Part shown: one piece after another, positions 1-7,458 of the stretch
How positions within the stretch are numbered: position 1 is the stretch's first letter
Layout: each line of letters starts with the position of its first letter
Origin: an uncultured Pseudomonadota bacterium
Lineage (GTDB): Bacteria > Pseudomonadota > Alphaproteobacteria > UBA9219
Direction of reading: 5' to 3'
Length of the DNA stretch: 64,000 nucleotides
Assembly: GCA_903869345.1 (NCBI GenBank)
Contig: CAIPYM010000075.1
Coordinates: 1-64,000 of the forward strand
The notes under the pieces: model-generated
Seen by the model: only the letters and a program-made list of their open reading frames with translations
Database searches by the model: none
Told to the model about the DNA's origin: nothing
Made by a program: the position numbers and the translations under genes

Positions 1-2455
1 CCCGCGCAACGACGGGAGTGTTGTGGATTTCCGCTACTACTTCGCTCAGCGCGAGGCGGTGGAGACCGTCGTTTATCTGTATGATGTGGTGGGGGCGAAA
101 GATAAGTTTGACCTCTTGCGCTTTGATGCCTCGGGTGCCGTGACCTCGGGCATGTTCGCGGAGGACTGGCTACGCCTTGTGATTAAAATGGCGACGGGAG
201 CGGGAAAGACCAAGGTTCTCAGCCTTCTTCTCGCGTGGTGCTATTTCCACAAGACGTACGAGCCCGATTCGAATCTCGCGCGGAATTTCTTGGTGATTGC
301 GCCCAACATCATTGTCCTCGACCGCATTCGTCACGATTTCGACGGCCTACGAATCTTTCATGCCGATCCTGTGTTACCGGACAACGGCTATGCGGGGCAG
401 AACTGGCGGGATGATTTCCAACTCACCCTTCACATCCAAGACGACGTGCGCGTCACGCATCCCACCGGCAACGTCTTTTTGACCAACATTCACCGCGTGT
501 ACTCGGGCGAGGCGACGACACCTTCGCTGAACGATGACGATCTGACGGATTATTTCCTGGGACCCAAGCCCGTCACGAACACCTCGGACAGCAAAGTGGA
601 TTTAGGCGTCATTGTCCGCGAGGTGGATGAGCTGGTGGTCCTGAACGACGAAGCGCATCACATTCACGACGAGCGCATGGCGTGGTTCAAATCCATTCAA
701 GACATTCACAACAAGATGAAGCACAAGGACCGTGCTCTTGCGCTACAAATTGATGTCACCGCCACGCCGCGCCACACCAACGGTGGGATTTTCGCACAGA
801 CCATCAGCGATTATCCTTTGGTAGAGGCCATTTCTCAGAACGTCGTGAAACACCCTGTGCTCCCCGACCCTGCCAGCCGCGCCAAACTGCACGAGAATCC
901 TTCGGCCCTCTTCACCGAGAAATACGAAGACTACCTGCGCCTTGGGGTGGAGGAGTGGCGCAAAGCCTACGCTGAACACATCAAAATGGGCAAAAAGGCC
1001 ATCCTTTTTGTGATGACCGACGACACCACCAACTGTGACGAAGTGGCCGCATGGCTTTCCAAAGAGTATGCGGATTTTCAGGACGCCGTCTTAACCATTC
1101 ACACCAACAAATCCGGCGAAATTGCGGAAAACAAAAAGGGGAAAGACAAGGACGAACTCGACCGACTGCGCGAGCAGGCCAACACGATTGACGGCTTGGA
1201 AAGCCCCTACAAGGCCATTGTCTCGGTTTTGATGCTGAAAGAGGGCTGGGACGTTCGCAACGTCACGACCATTGTTGGTCTTCGCGCTTACAAAGCCCTC
1301 AGCAACATTTTGCCCGAGCAAACCTTGGGGCGCGGATTGCGCCGCATGTACTACGGCACGGACATTGAGGAAAAAGTCAGCGTCATCGGCAGCCCCGCTT
1401 TTATGGAATTTGTGGAAAGCATCCAAAATGAAGGGGTTGAAATAGAGCAGGCGGCCATGGGGACGGGTTCCCAAGCCAAGGCTCCGGTTGTCATCGAAGT
1501 GGACAACGAGAATCCCAAAAAAGATTTGGAGGCTCTCGACATTCATATGCCGCGTTTGACGCCCAGGATTTACAAAGAATGGAAAGACCTCGACGATCTT
1601 GATGTTGCATCGTTCGCCCATAAAAAACTCGCCTACCGTCAGTTTTCAGAGGAAGAACAGCGTGAAATCATCTTCCGCGACATCACGACCGACGAGATCA
1701 GCCACACCACCACGCTCCCGACAGCAGGCGAAGCCGATGGTCGGAGTATCGTGGGCTTCTTCACGCAGGGCCTCATGCGTGAACTGAGGTTGGTGGGGGG
1801 GTACGATGTGCTTTACACCAAGGTGAAGGACTTTATTCACCATCACCTGTTCACCGCGCCTGTTGACCTTGATAGTCTCAATACGTTCAGAAATCTTTCG
1901 GAACCAGAGGCTACCCGCACGATCCACATCACGTTCAAGGAGCATATCAACAAGCTGACCATCAAGGATCGGGGGACGTCCGAGATTAAGGACTACATCA
2001 AGTTGAGAAACACGAGACCGTTTGTTGCAAACGAGCAGGCCTTTGTGCCTTCCAAGAAAAGCGTGTTCAACAAGACCATTGGCGACAGCCACCTGGAACT
2101 TGAGTTTGCGGCTTTCTTGGATGGATGCGAGGATATTATCTCCTTCGCTAAGAACTATATGGCCGTTGGGTTCAAAATTGACTACGTGAACAAGGACGGT
2201 GACATCTCAAATTACTTCCCTGATTTTCTTGTCAAAGTGAAGGATCAGCACGTTTGCATTGTTGAAACCAAGGGACTCGAGGACCTTGATGTTCCTCTGA
2301 AAATGGAGCGTCTCAAGCAATGGTGTGACGACATGAATCGACACAACACGGGTATCGCGTACGACTTTGTGTTTGTGGATCAGGACGGCTTTACGCGGCA
2401 TAGACCTGGGTCGTTCGCTGAGTTGCAGAGGATGTTTCAAGAGTATCAGGGCTGA
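1..2455 (+). CDS. Type III restriction enzyme, Res (helicase/nuclease) subunit, 5' truncated by window edge
   Basis: This is the translocase/nuclease subunit of a type III restriction-modification system, which cuts foreign DNA with a partner Mod methyltransferase. Counting from the GTG at 23, the Walker A motif MATGAGKT lies near residues 56-63, a DEAH box (NDEAHH) near 208, and the helicase VI-like LGRGLRRM further on. A C-terminal PD-(D/E)XK nuclease shows as PDF near 732 and ETKG near 746. The frame is open to base 2 with no stop upstream of the GTG, so the true start is outside the window and the GTG is probably internal. A mod gene would be expected upstream, out of sight. It sits 51 bp before a serine recombinase gene, so it is probably island cargo. 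Confidence 0.85.
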   Translation, partial: PRNDGSVVDFRYYFAQREAVETVVYLYDVVGAKDKFDLLRFDASGAVTSGMFAEDWLRLVIKMATGAGKTKVLSLLLAWCYFHKTYEPDSNLARNFLVIAPNIIVLDRIRHDFDGLRIFHADPVLPDNGYAGQNWRDDFQLTLHIQDDVRVTHPTGNVFLTNIHRVYSGEATTPSLNDDDLTDYFLGPKPVTNTSDSKVDLGVIVREVDELVVLNDEAHHIHDERMAWFKSIQDIHNKMKHKDRALALQIDVTATPRHTNGGIFAQTISDYPLVEAISQNVVKHPVLPDPASRAKLHENPSALFTEKYEDYLRLGVEEWRKAYAEHIKMGKKAILFVMTDDTTNCDEVAAWLSKEYADFQDAVLTIHTNKSGEIAENKKGKDKDELDRLREQANTIDGLESPYKAIVSVLMLKEGWDVRNVTTIVGLRAYKALSNILPEQTLGRGLRRMYYGTDIEEKVSVIGSPAFMEFVESIQNEGVEIEQAAMGTGSQAKAPVVIEVDNENPKKDLEALDIHMPRLTPRIYKEWKDLDDLDVASFAHKKLAYRQFSEEEQREIIFRDITTDEISHTTTLPTAGEADGRSIVGFFTQGLMRELRLVGGYDVLYTKVKDFIHHHLFTAPVDLDSLNTFRNLSEPEATRTIHITFKEHINKLTIKDRGTSEIKDYIKLRNTRPFVANEQAFVPSKKSVFNKTIGDSHLELEFAAFLDGCEDIISFAKNYMAVGFKIDYVNKDGDISNYFPDFLVKVKDQHVCIVETKGLEDLDVPLKMERLKQWCDDMNRHNTGIAYDFVFVDQDGFTRHRPGSFAELQRMFQEYQG

Positions 2456-2471
2456 GTGCTCGTTTTCAGGG

Positions 2472-2504
2472 TTGACTCACCGGTTGTTTAGCTTATACTA
2501 AACA
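2472..2504 (+). promoter_or_regulatory. Sigma70-type promoter with palindromic operator before the recombinase
   Basis: TTGACT (2472-2477) and TATACT (2494-2499) are 16 bases apart. A perfect 7-bp inverted repeat, TGTTTAG/CTAAACA (2485-2491 and 2498-2504), spans the -10 element, so a dimeric repressor bound there would block transcription. The -10 ends seven bases before the ATG at 2507 and there is no Shine-Dalgarno, so the transcript is probably leaderless. Confidence 0.65.
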
Positions 2505-2506
2505 CC

Positions 2507-4081
2507 ATGAAGCGAGCCCCCTCCCCCCAAGCCATCACCACTGCCAAAGCGGTTTTGTATGCCCGCGTTTCCTCGAAAGAGCAGGAAAAAGAAGGGTATT
2601 CAATACCGGCGCAGGTGAAACTGATTCGGGAATATGCCGCCCGAAATGACATGCTGATTGTGCGCGAGTTTGAGGACGTGGAGACGGCCAAGCAGACAGG
2701 CCGCACCAGCTTCAAAGAAATGCTGGATTACCTGAAAGCTAATCCCGACGTGAGAAATCTGTTGGTTGAAAAGACCGATCGGCTTTATCGGAACTTGCGC
2801 GACTACATCAGCCTCGACGAAGTGGGCGTTGCCGTCCATTTGGTGAAGGAAGGCGAGGTTATTTCCGATAGCTCCAAATCATCCGCTAAATTCATGCACG
2901 GCATCCGTGTGTTGATGGCCAAAAACTATGTGGACAACCTTTCGGAGGAGGCCAAGAAGGGCATGGCGGAAAAAGCGGCGCAGGGTATTTGGCCGACGTG
3001 CGCTCCCTTCGGTTATAAAAACGTCGTCAGGGACGATGGGCGGCGAATCATTGTGACCGATTCTGAAGTTGCCCCCATCATCCGGCAGATTTTTGAATGG
3101 TATGCGTCAGGGCGGTATAGCCTTAGAGAAATCAGCCAACTGGTTGCCGATAGCGGCATGCGTACCAGATACAAAAAGGAAAGATTGCATATTTCGGCAA
3201 TCCACAAGTTGCTGCAACACCGCATTTATACCGGCGAATTTGAATGGAAAGGCCAGATTCATCAGGGCTTGCACGAACCCATTGTCAGCAAGGAACTTTG
3301 GCGAAAAGTGCAGGATTTGCTTGACGCGGGGCGGCGCAAAACGTCTTCCAGCAAACACAAGGACATGGTGGCGTTTTCCGGGCTGATCAAATGCGCCCAT
3401 TGCGGCTGTTCCCTGGTAGGAGACGTGAAAAAGGAGAAGTACGTCTATTATCGGTGCAGCGGCTTTAAGGGGAAATGCGGTGAGCCTTACGTCCGGCAAG
3501 AGCATTTTGATGGTCAGTTCTCCGCCTTGCTGGACAGCCTCAAATTCGATGATGAAGTTTTGGCGTGGGTGAAACAGGCTTTGAAGGACAGCTTCGGGGA
3601 CCAACAAAAACTGCATGACGAAAGCCTTGGCCGCCTTCGGGCGGAAATGGACCAGATCCACAAGCGGCTGGAAGGGCTTTATCTCGACAAGTTGGATGGC
3701 CGAATCACGCTGGATGTTTATGACCGGCTATCCAGCGAATGGCAGGAACAACGGAAAAAATTGACGGCGCAGGTGCAATCCCACCAGCAAGCCAGCGACA
3801 CCTACCACATGGACGGCGTGTTGCTTCTCGAACTCGCCCAAAATGCCCGTAGGCTCTACGAATCACAGCCTCCGCACGAAAAACGGCGGCTCTTGGATAT
3901 TTTAGTATCGAACTGCACATGGGGCGGTGAAGAGTTTAAGCCAACCCTCAAGCAACCCTTTGACCTAATTGCGAAAACCAACGCCAAAGCAAAAACGGCT
4001 TTGATATCGAGGACCTCAAAAACGACCGCGACTGAAATATGGCTCCCCGAGACGGACTCGAACCGCCGACCCGGTGATTAA
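2507..4081 (+). CDS. Large serine recombinase (site-specific integrase)
   Basis: This is a 524-residue large serine recombinase of the kind that integrates and excises islands and phages. The N-terminal resolvase domain has the nucleophile region LYARVSSKEQ near residues 17-26. A recombinase domain follows (GYKNV to HRIYTGEFEWKG), then a zinc ribbon (CAHCG near 294, with YRCSG and CGEPY after it), then a coiled coil near 370-420. It starts at the ATG directly downstream of the promoter. The last residues (ETDSNRRPGD) are read from the antisense of tRNA-Asn, which the gene overlaps by 42 bases. The native tail may therefore have been replaced on integration. With the Res gene it forms one end of a mobile island. 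Confidence 0.9.
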   Translation: MKRAPSPQAITTAKAVLYARVSSKEQEKEGYSIPAQVKLIREYAARNDMLIVREFEDVETAKQTGRTSFKEMLDYLKANPDVRNLLVEKTDRLYRNLRDYISLDEVGVAVHLVKEGEVISDSSKSSAKFMHGIRVLMAKNYVDNLSEEAKKGMAEKAAQGIWPTCAPFGYKNVVRDDGRRIIVTDSEVAPIIRQIFEWYASGRYSLREISQLVADSGMRTRYKKERLHISAIHKLLQHRIYTGEFEWKGQIHQGLHEPIVSKELWRKVQDLLDAGRRKTSSSKHKDMVAFSGLIKCAHCGCSLVGDVKKEKYVYYRCSGFKGKCGEPYVRQEHFDGQFSALLDSLKFDDEVLAWVKQALKDSFGDQQKLHDESLGRLRAEMDQIHKRLEGLYLDKLDGRITLDVYDRLSSEWQEQRKKLTAQVQSHQQASDTYHMDGVLLLELAQNARRLYESQPPHEKRRLLDILVSNCTWGGEEFKPTLKQPFDLIAKTNAKAKTALISRTSKTTATEIWLPETDSNRRPGD

Positions 4082-4115
4082 CAGTCACCTGCTCTACCAG
4101 CTGAGCTACCGGGGA
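4040..4115 (-). tRNA. tRNA-Asn (anticodon GTT), CCA encoded
   Basis: Read on the minus strand this is a complete 76-base tRNA. The acceptor TCCCCGG pairs with TCGGGGA (one G-T pair), the D arm is GCTCAGCTGGTAGAGC, the anticodon loop is CTGTTAATC with GTT, the T arm contains GGTTCGAGTCC, and G then CCA close the 3' end. Its 3' half overlaps the end of the serine recombinase gene, so it is the likely attachment site of the island. The recombined gene still gives a full cloverleaf and looks functional. Confidence 0.95.
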
Positions 4116-4124
4116 ATCGGGCGC

Positions 4125-4153
4125 ACTTTAGCGAGGGTTCTCGGGAGCCGCAA
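4125..4153 (-). promoter_or_regulatory. Promoter of tRNA-Asn
   Basis: On the minus strand TTGCGG (4148-4153) and TAAAGT (4125-4130) are exactly 17 bases apart. The -10 ends nine bases before the mature tRNA 5' end at 4115, as expected for a short tRNA precursor leader. Confidence 0.6.
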
Positions 4154-4465
4154 CGGGATTCCTAGGGGAATTCGTAAAAAACCTTTTTTCTGCTCTGGAC
4201 GTGCACGAAACTTTGGGGTAAAAGCCCTCTCGGTTAAAGGTCGTGGGAGGCCTCCCCCCTTCTTGGTATCCCCAGGGGGATCAGAGGCCGCACCACGTCG
4301 CCACCGCTTAAGGCTTTCGGGTCGTCAGGGGGTGGGCCCAACGGGGGAAACTCTTCGGAGAGTCCTTCCATAAGGTGAACAAACATCGTCCGCGCCTTCA
4401 TGCGGAAGGTGAGGCGCGTGTGCGCCGCGAGGTTTCAGGGGACAGAACGCACGAGGGAGACGATC
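4154..4465 (+). other. Gene-free leader upstream of rplK
   Basis: No gene is supported here; the ORFs listed are shadows. The stretch must hold the promoter and 5' leader of rplK. Near 4390-4432 CGCGCCTT and AAGGTGAGGCGCG can pair into a stem. In other bacteria L1 represses its operon by binding a leader hairpin, so this stem is a candidate site, but I cannot match it to the L1 consensus with confidence. Confidence 0.35.
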
Positions 4466-4894
4466 ATGGCCAAAGAAATTGTCGGGCTTATCAAGCTGCA
4501 GATTGGTGCAGGAGCCGCAAACCCCTCGCCGCCGGTGGGTCCGGCGCTCGGGCAACGCGGGCTGAACATCATGGACTTCTGCAAGCAGTTCAACGCCCGC
4601 ACGCAAAATTTCGAAAAAGGCATGCCGATCCCCGTCGTCATCACGGCATTTTCGGACCGCAGCTTCACGTTCATCATCAAGAAGCCCCCGAACAGCTATT
4701 ACATCAAGAAGGCGGCCAAGCTGGAAGGCGGCTCCAAGACGCCGGGACTCACCAGCGCGGGGAGCATCACGATGGCTCAAGCGCGTGAGATTGCGAAAGA
4801 TAAAATGGTCGACATGAACGCCAACGACCTTGAAGCGGCTTGCCGCATGATCGTCGGTTCGGCGCGTTCCATGGGCATTCAGGTGAAGGAGTAA
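4466..4894 (+). CDS. rplK: 50S ribosomal protein L11
   Basis: L11 forms the stalk base of the large ribosomal subunit with 23S rRNA and takes part in GTPase activation and the stringent response. The 142-residue protein has the N-terminal [21 protein letters not shown] stretch with its conserved prolines and a C-terminal RNA-binding domain ending [12 protein letters not shown]. The start is the ATG at 4466, preceded by GAGGGAGA; the ORF track start at 4400 adds 22 non-homologous residues. rplA follows after 5 bases. The usual upstream secE-nusG pair is absent; tRNA-Asn and the recombinase island lie there instead. Confidence 0.97.
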   Translation: MAKEIVGLIKLQIGAGAANPSPPVGPALGQRGLNIMDFCKQFNARTQNFEKGMPIPVVITAFSDRSFTFIIKKPPNSYYIKKAAKLEGGSKTPGLTSAGSITMAQAREIAKDKMVDMNANDLEAACRMIVGSARSMGIQVKE

Positions 4895-4899
4895 GACGG

Positions 4900-5610
4900 A
4901 TGGCTTCGCACGGTAAAAAATTTCGCGCCGCTTTGACGCACGTGGACCGGAAAAAAATCTACCCGCTTACGGAAGCTCTTCGCCTGGTGATCGCCAACGC
5001 GAAAAGCGCGAGCCGGAAGTTCGATGAGACGGTGGAAGTCGCCCTGAATCTGGGCGTGGACACCAAGCTGTCGGACCAAATGGTGCGCGGCGTTGTGCAG
5101 CTCCCCCATGGCACCGGCAAGACCGTGCGTGTGGCCGTTTTCGCCAAGGCCGAAAAAGCCGATGCAGCGCAAAAGGCCGGGGCGGACATCGTGGGCGCAG
5201 AAGAGCTGGCCGAAAAGATCCTCGCGGGCTTCACGGACTTTGACCGCGTGATCGCAACCCCCGACATGATGGTGATCGTCGGTAAGCTCGGAAAAGTCCT
5301 CGGGCCGCGCGGCCTGATGCCAAACCCCAAGCTTGGTACCGTCACGCCCAACGTCGTGGAGGCCGTGAAAGCTGCCAAGGCGGGCTCCATTGAGTTCCGC
5401 GCTGAAAAAGCCGGAATCGTGCAGGCGGGCGTCGGGAAGATCAGCTTCTCGGAACAGGCACTGACCGACAACATTCATGCGTTCATCGGTGCCATCCTGC
5501 GGGCCCGCCCCGCCGGTGTGAAGGGGACGTACCTCAACCGCGTGACGCTGTCGTCCACCATGGGACCCGGTGTGCGCGTGGACACGTCGTCCGTCAGCGC
5601 GGCAGGGTAA
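4900..5610 (+). CDS. rplA: 50S ribosomal protein L1
   Basis: L1 binds 23S rRNA in the L1 stalk, helps tRNA leave the E site, and represses its own operon in characterised bacteria. The 236-residue product has the two-domain L1 layout, with the signature region [20 protein letters not shown] near the middle and the closing [13 protein letters not shown]. The start is the ATG at 4900, with AGGTGAAGGAG about eight bases upstream, inside the end of rplK. Instead of rplJ-rplL-rpoB, a terminator follows, so the operon has been broken here. Confidence 0.97.
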   Translation: MASHGKKFRAALTHVDRKKIYPLTEALRLVIANAKSASRKFDETVEVALNLGVDTKLSDQMVRGVVQLPHGTGKTVRVAVFAKAEKADAAQKAGADIVGAEELAEKILAGFTDFDRVIATPDMMVIVGKLGKVLGPRGLMPNPKLGTVTPNVVEAVKAAKAGSIEFRAEKAGIVQAGVGKISFSEQALTDNIHAFIGAILRARPAGVKGTYLNRVTLSSTMGPGVRVDTSSVSAAG

Positions 5611-5648
5611 ACGGGCTCTTTCAAGGGATCGTGACGGAAGGCATACAT

Positions 5649-5666
5649 AAGCCCCGAAGGGGTTTT
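5649..5666 (+). terminator. Rho-independent terminator after rplA
   Basis: AAGCCCC-GAA-GGGG forms a short GC hairpin followed by TTTT, about 40 bases after the rplA stop. It ends the rplK-rplA transcript. Confidence 0.7.
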
Positions 5667-5690
5667 CGTGTCCTCGCGGCTTGAAAACGG

Positions 5691-5719
5691 AAACAAAACA
5701 CGGAGGTCTTACCCTCCGT
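5691..5719 (-). terminator. Rho-independent terminator for the minus-strand operon
   Basis: On the minus strand ACGGAGG, a six-base loop and CCTCCGT form a seven-bp stem followed by GTTTTGTTT. It lies about 100 bases past the stop of the RNA methyltransferase at 5821. Confidence 0.65.
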
Positions 5720-5820
5720 CCAACAAGTCGATGTTAAGGTATTTCTTCGGAACTGCGTCCTCTTGAGGTGTACCCCCGAGAGGGGGGGATTGATTCACCC
5801 TAACCCCGACGGATGTTGAA

Positions 5821-7458
5821 CTAGACGACTTTGTCGACCCCGTTGGTTGTTGTTGAGGTCGTGGGAGCTAGGCCCCCGTTTTTCTGCTCGGACACTTGGA
5901 CTTTCCGTGATTCCGTCGCGTCTTGATCACCATCCGAATCCTTCGCCGCTTGTTGGAGACCTGCGGTCGGAGCACGCACGGGAAGGGAAGACGAACTGAT
6001 GGGAGGAACGCTCATGAATAACTCCTGGTCGAGAGAGAAGGACGCATTCAGAGCCGCCGATTCGCTGGAGCGACTCGACACGTTTCGGGAAGAAGAAGCC
6101 TCCCCTCTGTTTGTTGAAGGATGGCCGCTTTGTTGGTGTTCGAACAGCGCGGCGAGTTCCAGGTGGGCGCTGCCGAGGAACTGGTCCACGGCCTGAAGGT
6201 TCGAAAGGCGATACCCCCCTTGGATCAGAATCTTGGCGTCGCGGGCAAAGCTGGGCGGATCGCAGCTGATCGCAACGACGCGCGGAACGGTGCTTTGCGC
6301 CAGGGCACGGGCCTGGACCAATGCGCCACCACGGGGCGGGTCGAACAGAACGGCTGTGAAGGACGCGAGTTCGGTCGGCGTGAAGGGCTCCCGCATAAGG
6401 TTTCGCGTCAGGACGTGCAGGGAGGCGGCAGGGCCCAAGGTTCTTGTCCCGCGGCCAAGGGCTTCGGTTGCGTCCCCGGCCACGTCCGCGCAGGTCACGG
6501 CGTGGAAAAGCCCGCGCAGAGAAAGCCCAAACGCGCCAAGGCCGCTGAAAAGGTCCAGAAAGGCTCCCCTCCCCCCCCCGAGAGGGGCGAGGGCGTTGTG
6601 CGCGAACGCGACCAGAGCGGACTCACCTTCTGCACTGGCTTGCAAGAACGCTCCGGGCGGAAAGGGCACGCGAAGGCCGCCGTAGTTCAAGAAAAGGGGC
6701 CTGCGGTGCGCGAGAGGCTCCACCGGACTTCGGTCCCAACGACGCCACGAAAGTTGTGCGAGGTCGTTGGCCTCGGCCATGGCGCCGAGGGTTTCTCGCT
6801 GCTCCAAGCTGAGGTCAGCGCCCTCGTTGGTACGGCTTCTTTCGTCGGCCCCGCCGCCAACCACGACAACGTCCAAGCCCTCGGGCAATCGCGTCATCTG
6901 CACATCGCAGGAGCCCTTGGGTGCAAGGAAGCGAGCTAGAAACGGACGCAAGAGTCCGGCATACCGAAGCAAATCGGGATGCGCGACCGGGCAGGCGTCC
7001 ACGTCCACCACTTCGGTGCTGTGCCAGGCGTTGAATCCCAGGACAACCCCCTCCCGCACGCGCCTCACGGCAAGGCGAACACGGCGACGCGACCCCCAGG
7101 GGACCCTAACGGGGGACTCCCACGGCCAGGGTCCGACGAGACCTTCACGCGTCAGGGCGTGCTCGGCCCCGGCGATTTTCCAGGCCGTTACAGCCTCGGG
7201 ATGCAGGTGCTGCAAACGGCACCCACCGCAACGCGGAAACAGGGGACAGGGCGGGTCCACGCGGTCCGGGCTCGGCTCAAGAATCGCACAAAGACGCGGG
7301 GGGTTGGTTCCGAGGTCCACGCGCACGCGCTCGCCCGGAAGGGCACCGGGCACGGCAACACGTTCGCCCTCGGCATCGACCGCCAAACCATCGCCCAGGT
7401 GTCCAAGGGCGTTGATCGTGAGCTCACCCACAGAACCCTGGGCCGTGGGTACCGTCAC
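5821..7458 (-). CDS. TrmA/RlmD-family 23S rRNA or tRNA (uracil-5-)-methyltransferase
   Basis: This is a SAM-dependent enzyme that forms 5-methyluridine in rRNA or tRNA. Visible parts are an N-terminal TRAM-like domain, an iron-sulfur cysteine cluster (CPLFPRCGGC near residue 72), SAM motif I (DLFSGLGAFG), the DPPRGG motif, and the catalytic cysteine loop ISCDPPSFARD. Homology appears to end at about residue 440 (LELAALFEH). The remaining ~105 residues are a Ser/Thr-rich, probably disordered tail, unusual for the family. The start is a GTG that overlaps the lptD stop by four bases (GTGA), so the genes are translationally coupled. I cannot decide between RlmD, RlmC and TrmA specificity. Confidence 0.85.
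   Translation of the reverse strand: MTVPTAQGSVGELTINALGHLGDGLAVDAEGERVAVPGALPGERVRVDLGTNPPRLCAILEPSPDRVDPPCPLFPRCGGCRLQHLHPEAVTAWKIAGAEHALTREGLVGPWPWESPVRVPWGSRRRVRLAVRRVREGVVLGFNAWHSTEVVDVDACPVAHPDLLRYAGLLRPFLARFLAPKGSCDVQMTRLPEGLDVVVVGGGADERSRTNEGADLSLEQRETLGAMAEANDLAQLSWRRWDRSPVEPLAHRRPLFLNYGGLRVPFPPGAFLQASAEGESALVAFAHNALAPLGGGRGAFLDLFSGLGAFGLSLRGLFHAVTCADVAGDATEALGRGTRTLGPAASLHVLTRNLMREPFTPTELASFTAVLFDPPRGGALVQARALAQSTVPRVVAISCDPPSFARDAKILIQGGYRLSNLQAVDQFLGSAHLELAALFEHQQSGHPSTNRGEASSSRNVSSRSSESAALNASFSLDQELFMSVPPISSSSLPVRAPTAGLQQAAKDSDGDQDATESRKVQVSEQKNGGLAPTTSTTTNGVDKVV

Noticed and set aside
4390-4432. L1-binding leader element upstream of rplK
   Set aside because: A stem can form, but I could not match it to the known L1 site, so it is only mentioned in the spacer entry.
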